A stretch of DNA of 64,000 bases, taken from NCBI RefSeq assembly GCF_028583425.1, contig NC_072793.1:60269028-60333027 (forward strand). Direction: 5' to 3'. Source of the DNA: Eublepharis macularius. Lineage: Eukaryota > Chordata > Lepidosauria > Squamata > Eublepharidae. Below the pieces are notes generated by a model, which was given only the letters and a program-made list of their open reading frames with translations, did no database searches and had not been told where the DNA came from. The position numbers and the translations under genes were made by a program. Position 1 is the stretch's first letter. Every line of letters starts with the position of its first letter. Below are positions 49,001-58,000 of the stretch, piece by piece.

Positions 49001-52000
49001 TACAGACCTATATCGTTACTCAACAATGACTATAAAATCTTTGCGAAGATACTGGCGGAGAGACTGAAGGGGTGGCTTTCGGAAGTTATAGAGGAGGAGC
49101 AAGCAGGCTTTCTGCCAGACAGACAAATAAGAGACAATTTAAGGACAGTGATTGATGCTATTGAATATTATGATAAGCGTTGTGATAAAGAGGTTGGTTT
49201 CTTCTTTGTTGACGCTGAAAAGGCATTTGACAATTTAAACTGGGACTTTATGTTTGCCACTATGGAAAAGCTACAATTAGGCGAAAGATTCATCAGAGCA
49301 ATTAAGGAAATTTATAGAGACCAGACTGCAGCAATTGTGGTAAATGATGAACTGACCAAGAAATTGATTATAAGCAAAGGAACAAGACAAGGTTGCCCGT
49401 TGTCTCCACTGTTGTTCATTTTAGTATTGGAGATTCTGATGATACAAATACGACAAGATGAGGAAATTCGAGGAATAAAAATAAAGGACTATTCATACAA
49501 GGTCAGAGCATTTGCGGATGACATAATGTTAATTGTAGAGGACCCACTGGAGAACATGCCAAAAGTGATAGATAAGATCAAGGAGTTTGGGGATTTGGCA
49601 GGTTTCTTCATTAACAAAAAGAAGTCAAAGATAATATGTAAAAACATGACTAAGCAGAAACAACAATTGTTAATGGAAACAACGGATTGTGAAGTAACAA
49701 GTAAGGTGAAATATTTGGGAATTGAACTGACTGCAAAGAATATAGATTTGTTCAAGAATAATTATGAAAAATTGTGGATTCAGATTGAGAGAGACTTGAT
49801 TAAATGGAATAGGCTCAATCTGTGATGGGTGGGTAGGATTGCAGCGGTTAAGATGAATGTGTTACCAAGAGTGATGTTTTTGCTACAGACAATACCAATC
49901 ATCAGAGACTCTAAACAATTTGAAAAGTGGCAGAGGAAAATATCAGATTTTGTATGGGCAGGCAAGAAGCCTCGAGTGAAAATGAAAGTTTTACAAGATG
50001 CAAAAGAAAGAGGCGGAATGCAACTGCCCAATCTGAGACTTTATCACGATGCAATCTGCCTAGTTTGGCTGAAAGAGTGGATGACATTAAAGAACAAGAA
50101 ACTATTAGCCCTAGAGGGATATAAAAAAATATTTGGATGGCATGCATACCTATGGCATGACAAAGTAAAGGTCAACTCGATGTTCCTGCACCATTTTGTA
50201 CGGAGAAGTCTATACGCAATCTGGAAGAAGTACAGAATTTACCTACAAGAAGGAACTCCTTGGTGGGTGGTTCCATATGAGGTGATAGACCCGAGAGCTG
50301 TTGACAACGAACGACAATGTTTGACATATAAAGAAATAACTAAAATAGAAGCATCTAAACTTAGAATAAAGACGCAAGAGGAACTATCACCGAACTACGA
50401 TTGGTTCCAGTATAGACAGATCAGAGATTTGTATAACTCGGACTCTGTAAAGGGAGGTATACGAATAGAGAATTCGGAACTAGAGCAGACCCTTTTTAAA
50501 GAGGACAAGAAAAGAATATCCAAGGTATACCAAGTACTGTTGAAATGGTATACTGAGGATGAGACAGTTAAAACACAAATGGTGAAATGGGCTATAAATT
50601 TTAATAAAGAGATAACAATGGAGGCATGGGAATACTTGTGGAAGACTACAATGAAGATAACGACATGTACAAATATTAAAGAGAATATTTACAAAATGAT
50701 TTATCGTTGGTACATGACACCAAAGAAGATTGCGCTAGGGAACTTGAACACTTCTAATAAATGCTGGAAATGTAGGAAGCATGAGGGCTCCCTCTATCAC
50801 ATGTGGTGGTCGTGTGATGTAGCTAGGCAGTACTGGGGGGAAATAATAAGAGAAATGAGCGAAATTTTACAATTTCAAATAAATAAGAACCCAGAACTCC
50901 TGCTACTAAACTTGGGAATGGAGGGAATTCCAGCCCATCATAGGACGTTGATATTTTATATGACAGCAGCAGCCAGACTTTTGTATGCGCAAAAATGGAA
51001 AGTACAAGAAGTGCCAACTATTGAAGATTGGATTTACAAATTGCTGTACATGGCAGAAATGGACAAGATGACAAGAAAACTGAGAAATCTGGACTCAGGG
51101 CAGTTTAACACAGATTGGGAGAAGCTGAAACAATATCTGGAGAAGAAATGGGAGGTGGGAGGAAAACTGTGGCAGTTTGAGAACTACTGAAGTATAATAA
51201 AATGTAGAGGGGGGTGACTTTACCGGGGGGGGAAGAGATAAATGTGAATTTATAAGCAGTTAGAATAACAGATTGATATATATATAGATATATATAGGTT
51301 AATAGATAGAATATTGATAGAAAATAATTAATGATAAGGTTTAAATATAAGTATTGGGTAACCAACAATATTTTCTTTCTTTGATAAGATTTGTATGCAC
51401 CAAACTGAATGTACAGAAGAGTCAAATTGATTGACTATGATATGAGTTATATAGAATTACTATAAAAAGATACAATGAGTAATATATAGAGAATAAGTTA
51501 AATTGTTTGATTTAAATGTAAGATTTTAAATGTAAGATTTTTATGGTTTATGATATATAGAAATATTTAAAACTGGAAATGGGATAAATTGTTTATCCAA
51601 GATAGAACCAAAGACTTACAGTTTGGGTATATAACAAGAAAAGTAGTTAAGGATGTACTGCTTAGTATAATGGAGAATGTATACTTGTTTTAGATAGAGG
51701 AATTTAATAGAAGTAAGGGAAAAGGGACAAAGGGTGGGAAAGCTGTTGGAAGTCAACAAAAGGGGGGGAAAGGGAGGGGGTTAGAAGTGAAAAAATTTGG
51801 GGAAAATTGAATGTAATGTAAAAAATAATGGATTCTAACCCAATAAAATTTTTTTTTCAAAAAAAAAAAATAGAAAATCAAGGCTCTAATGGACTAATGC
51901 AGATACGTAATCTTCCACTTGACAGTGCCAAGTAGTGCTTCTTTTCAGTGAACAGATGAGTAGCAAACTGTATTTGCGCCTCACCTATCTACTTGCACTG

Positions 52001-55000
52001 ACTATCCATCTGAACATCTGCCCTGCTCATTTGAAGCCAGGTCTGGAACTACCCCTGCAGCAGATTCCAAGCCCGAAACACAATGCAGTTTCACTGTGCA
52101 GTTTTATGTCAGCTGCCAGCACAGGTTCATTCTTTACATAAAAGGGAAGGCAGAGAGCAAATTGGACAGACTACCTGGATAGTGCAGAACTGACAAAACA
52201 GCCAGTAGCAAAAGGAGAAATGGCAAAGGGAGGGGCAGAAGGGGCAAGTGGGGCAAGGGGGACAGCATCCTTTGAATGACTGCTTGCAAGGCTTAAGTAA
52301 TATGCAGCCTATGTCTGATCAGTCAAATCCCACCTCCTTTCCCAGCACGTAACTGTGGACTAAGAAATGCCCAAGATTTAACTTCAGACATGATCTCGCA
52401 GACCTCACCTAGCTGAATATTGATCTTCTGGGGCCTGGTCTACATGTGCAGCAGTATGAACTCCAGATTGGTCTACTTCAGATGGCAGACTGGGTGATAC
52501 CATTTTTGCCTACGTCTGTGCATCTCCAGAGCAACCAGGACCCCAGAATTTTGCTTCCTGATCTTGGCAACCCTGAATTTTTGAATGCTCCCTTACGTTC
52601 AAAAATAACATACTTAGACCACTCTCTACTATCCCTCCTCCTACTTGGAGGGAGTATATTTTTTAAAGAGAAGCATTCAAAATGATTCTCCACCTTCAGT
52701 CAGTTGTACCTCATTTGAGGGTAGCCAACTCCAGGTTGGTAAATTCTAGGAGACTGGGGGAGTGGAGCGAGAGAAGGGCAAGGTTTGAGGAAGGGAGTGA
52801 CCTCGGCAAGGTATAATGCTATACAGTCCACCCTCCAAAGTAGCCATTTTCCCCAGGGGAATTGTTCTCTGTTGTCTGTATTGTAATTCTGGGAGCTCTC
52901 CAGACCCCACCTGGAGATTGGCAATTCTACCTCATTCTGTATGACATAGTATGATACAGGGAATGCTCTGGGGGAAATGGAAGAATTGTTCTCGAATTCC
53001 ATGAGGTCTGTATCATAAATGAAGGTCAAGAGAGAAGGTATTAAATGGTCCTGCAGGGGTCACTAGATGCCCTAATATTAAGGCTACCCTTCCTTCCAAA
53101 ATGAATTCAATGAGTGTCAAACTTTAAAATAAGTTTGGTGTATACCAAGTCTTTTAAAAAATGTGAAGCTGGCTACTACTAGATGATACTCAGGGCCTAT
53201 AGCCTTTATCCCCCCACCCCTAAAACTGCTGAATATGTGCTGATTTAAGGCATAGTGGCCTTCCATCCATCCTCTGTCCAGACTGCACATCATAGATGCA
53301 ACTGCAACTGCTATTGCAAAAGTAAAGCAAAAGATCAAAAGTTAGGTCCAGGACTCAAAGGATGAGTCAAAATGGTTGCCCTAGTAAAAAAGAACTGTAG
53401 AGAATAATACTGAAAGGAGGTATCATTAGGACATGGCTAAGGAACCAGGATGCTTTGCACACAATAGCTACAGTCACATTGCACAGCCTCGGCTAAGAAA
53501 CAGATACAAGCCTCAGATCCTCTCTGTGTCCCAATTTCATTCTTTTGGAAAGCTGCACCAAATGGTGAAGAAAGATCATTTTCCGGAAGAGGTGGAGGTG
53601 GTAAGCTGTGATATTAACACTTAGCATGTTATTGTCTCTGGTCATACAAGTTTTGCAAGTTTTAGAGGTGCTTCAAAACCTTATGAAACTCGTCTGACAA
53701 TAACAGCAGTAAAAAGAAAATTATATGCATTTTGGATAAAGTTGACTTAATCGTACTGGCTGGTATCCAGCCAATGCTTTTCCATTGGAGGTAGAGCTGT
53801 AGCATTGTTGGCAGAGGGGGACAATTTCTACCAATTCTCTTCCCCCCACATGGCAGACTTCTACACTGCTCCCATGTTGTTTGTGATGGTCCCCTGACTC
53901 CCAGGAGTAGTACTTTAGGGAGCTCAGCGGGTTGCAGTGGCAGATGGGAGGCAAGCCCATCCTGTGCTTTGTTACTTTCACAGTATGTTTGATACGGCAT
54001 ACCATCTTCAGGTCTTTTAAAAAGCTTTGTCTTTCTCAAGTCTAGCTGATATAGATACCCCCTCAAAAGACAGACATATACACAAAATCTTACTTTTGAA
54101 AAAAAAAACCCTTCACATTAATCCAAAGAAACAATCACTCCTTGAGACAGATCAAGATGGGTAGCCATGTTAGTCTGTCTGTAGTAGTAGAAAAGAGCAA
54201 GAGTCAAGTAGCACCTATAAGACTGACAAAATTTGTGGTAGGGTATGAGCTTTCGTGAGTCAAACTCACTTCTTCAGAACGTGACTCATGAAAGCTCATA
54301 CTCTACCACAAATTTTGTTAGTCTTATAGGTGCTACTGCACTCCTTACAATCACTCCTTAGTAGAGATGGGCACGAACTGAAATACTAACCAAAATTCAT
54401 GATGAACCAGGCTGGTTCATGGTTTGTAAACCAGTGGTTTGTCAGATCCCATTTCTGACAAACTGCCATGAACTTTAGGCTGGTTCGTTTGGTTTGTTTT
54501 GTTTTTCAGTTCATCACTGCAGACAGCCTGGCACCAATCAATGTGTCCTAGGCAACAAGGGAATAGACTTCTTGCAGACCTTCTGCTGACCCGTAAGTGA
54601 TGATTTGCTGGCCTGGAAGTGACATTTTCACAAACTGATTCATGAACCGGGGCAGTTTCGTGAAAGTTCGTGGTTCGTGAAACATGAAACGTGATGAACC
54701 GTGAACCACATGGTTCATCTTTTTTTTCTGGTTCATGCCCATCTCTACTCCTTAGTTTTGGATTCAGCACCACTTGATTGTCCACCACCATACACACCAC
54801 CATACACACAGGGTGATGCATTTTGACTGCAAATTAAGCTGGGACAATTCTCTTTCCTGGGGCCCCAACCAAATGAGACACTGAAGATCCATGCTTGGAT
54901 CTCCCTTCTCTTGAAACTTTTTATTAATAAAAGTTGAGGGGGGATAACTTGGACTGGGATTGCAGTGTTTGGGAAGGGTTTTAAAAATATCTTCCCACTG

Positions 55001-58000
55001 ATTTTTTCACAGTAAAATTTTCCCCCTCCAGTGCTATTTGACCTGTTAGGAGAAACATCCCTATCTGAGTAAATAGCAGCTTAGTTAAACATCCCTGAAT
55101 AAACAGCAGTGTAGGGGAATTTTCATCAGGAAAACAGCTTAGGGAGTCCTGATCCAAATCACTGTCTCCTCTTCTCCCCCAAAATTCCATGGTTGCCACC
55201 AATGGAAATCTAAATAAACAGGTGGTCTGATCACAGATTTGCAATGTCTTGTCTAATTAAGCTTGGTTACAGGGCATTAAAGGATAACTGGTGAGTGGTT
55301 TTCTTTTTAATGTGTGCCCCTGAACATGCATCAAATGGACAAATCTCCTGACTGTGTGTGCAGCATACAGCCTTTAGGGATGCGTAATCTGCATTACATA
55401 ATCTTAAGTAAGTATTTTTAATAAATTTTCAGAGAAAGCTATTGTGTGTCCTAAATTAAGAGCAGCAGTAAAAAAAATTTTTTTGCTCTTGTACTAGGGT
55501 ATAAAATGGGTTTCTCTCAGAAGGTTCTTTCATAAAGACAAAGAAAGCACGTCCCCCTTCCCCCTACAGAATAGCAAACCCCATGTCATATTATTGCCAC
55601 TCATGTTGCCCAAACCAGACCCAAGGCTTGCAGGGGGCAGTCCGAGCCGTTCTCAGAAACATGCTTGGGACTGATACACACGAGAGAGGCAAAGGTAAGC
55701 TACTTACAGCGCAGCAGGGTGCAGACAATCAGCAGGGCAAAGTGTTAGGCACACAGGAGAAGGAGGAAGGAAAGAGAGGAGATACAGTTACCACAATAAA
55801 GGGAAAGCCACACCACTTCTAAAACAAAAAGAACAGATTGGTGAACACAGAAGACCTTTCTCCTCACAGCTAGGACCTGCCCAGCAGAGGGCACTTCTCC
55901 ATCTTCCGTGGCCTCAAAGCCTCACCCCCAAAGAGTAAAGAGAATTGCTTCCACAGTGTGCTTGCCGTGAGTGCACCACATATGCCTTGAAGTCTATTCC
56001 TGCCCTGCCTACAGTTCCCACTCCTCCCAAGTTTAGATCAGCTGTACTTCTGGCTTCTTCTGCATACCGTACGTTGCCTTTTGGTTAGGTAGAGCAGATG
56101 CTGTGATGTGCTGGCATCTAATGTTCTCAAGGGGATAGTGAGCTGAGCAGTTAGAACTTTAGTGACACCATACTTGTTTCTTGATCACTTATACTTTGGT
56201 TAAGCAGCTATGAACTACCATATCCTTGGAACTGATTTCCAAGGATATGCACTTAAAAATGCAGCCCCATTGAGCAATCCACTTCAGAATAAACTTGCAC
56301 AGAATCCCCATTAGGCTTTGTCCGAGTGTTCTCATGGTTCTTCTAGAATTATGGCTTTCTGTTGGGATTAGTGTCTCTAAGCTTGTACAGGAAGGTGGCT
56401 GTTACTTGATGCACCTTCTTCACTGGCCCAGGAGGTGGCCACCATATGGGCTATGTGACCTCTTCTTTTGATATACTGATTGCCACTGCTGGGGAGGAGA
56501 GGCTATTGGGACAGTCCATATGTTTACTGACTTTACTTCCCTGAGCTCTTTTGTTAGGACTTGGAGGTGTTCTTTATATATGGCTTACAGTGCAGTGAAG
56601 CTACTTTCACCCCATGCTAACATTTAAAGGCCTGCAATTAAGTGTGTGAGTCTAGTTGCATGAGTATTTTCCAACTGTGTGGCAAAGACCCATGCATTCA
56701 AGTCCGCTTCATAAAGTAGTGGGCCTTCAGACATTGTATGAGATGCACCCATGGAGAAGTGGCTCCCATGGCACTGATACATAATCTAAAGGGCATCTTA
56801 ATGCACAGGCCACATGGTCTGCTGCATTTCATTTCTTTTAGTTTAGATAATTCAGAGGCCAGCTAGCCATCCCATTGGTACTTTGCCTTGGTTATATTTG
56901 AGGAAGCCTGTAAAGGCTCTTTAGGGTAAAGAAGGTCCCTACACTAGAATGACACACCTTGATGGTTCCACCACACCCAGTCTGTTTTTCTGCATCCTTC
57001 TTATCTCTACCTCTAAGGCCAGAAATTCCTCAAAACTACACTCCCCTTCTTTCCAGGGTATATCATGTCCTGGTCTAGCACTGACATCAACTTTCTGTAA
57101 AAGCTCATGGAGATGTTCCTTGCGCAGCAATGTAACTGAAACAGAACTGGACTTCATTATGTGTGTCCAAATACGTGCCAAAGCCATGCCCAAACTGTAC
57201 CGTGTCTTTTATAGATGGGGGGTTTCCGGTAGATGTTACTCTCTGCAGCAGCTGGAGGCAAAAAGAAAGAACATGAAGGAAAAGAGACAGAAACAGAGAA
57301 TGGGAGTAGGACCAGTATATGAATGAGGCAAGTCACAGGAGCCACTATGTTTGCCCACCTGTGATCAAATCACCTGCTCACTCCATTAAGTATTCACACA
57401 CACCCCTTTTCCACAGCTATGTGGAATAAAATGAAGCAGCTTTATTCTAGGTTTCTACAGAGCAGAGATAGTCTGGGAGCTGCTTTGATGGGGAAAGAAT
57501 GAAACTTCTATTTGGAGTGATGTTTACCATAGACAGCCACATGACAAAGAATGTGTGCATGCATAAGAGGTCATGCTGTGAGCATGCTCACCATTAACAG
57601 TATGAAGGGTCAGGCAGGCTTTTCTCCTCTGGGCACTCTTAGAGGCTTGCCTCAGTTTAAGAGAAGGGATGGTGCTACAGACCACCATCTTTCTGTCTTC
57701 TGGTGGCCCCAAATGATCTGTGAACTGGTTTCTCAGAGATATAGGGATCACCCCCTCCCCATCCTTGCCAAAGAGCTAAGCAAGTCAGCCAGAGTTTCTT
57801 TATACAAGAGAAAAGCAAAGCAAGCTGGGAACAGGAGCTATCCTACCAGCACACAGGTTTATTGATACACTGGACTGGTGGAGCACACTGAGGGCCATCC
57901 ATAAAAGACATCAGCAACAGCTACTGGGACACTGGCAATCTGAACACCATTTCTGGTAGTTGTGATGATAGGAGGGTAATGGCAGGGGAAAGTCCAGAAA

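Larger units (their letters stand above)
45726..51870 (+). mobile_element. Full-length L1 retrotransposon, antisense to ABLIM3
   Basis: A 6.1-kb non-LTR element with a GC-rich 5' UTR (45726-46637), ORF1 (46638-47432), ORF2 (47429-51190, one internal stop), a 3' UTR with G-rich tracts, and a short A-rich end (aataaaattttttttttc then about 12 A). It is bounded by a perfect 17-bp target duplication TAGAAAATCAAGGCTCT (45709-45725, 51871-51887). The intact 5' end, perfect duplication and near-open ORFs indicate a young insertion. It sits in the large ABLIM3 intron between the exons at 45231 and 57201. Confidence 0.97.

Noticed and set aside
55583-55822. Possible extra ABLIM3 exon near 55700 (minus donor gctgtaagta)
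   Set aside because: No matching acceptor with a protein segment resembling the family, and the known exons already join in phase.
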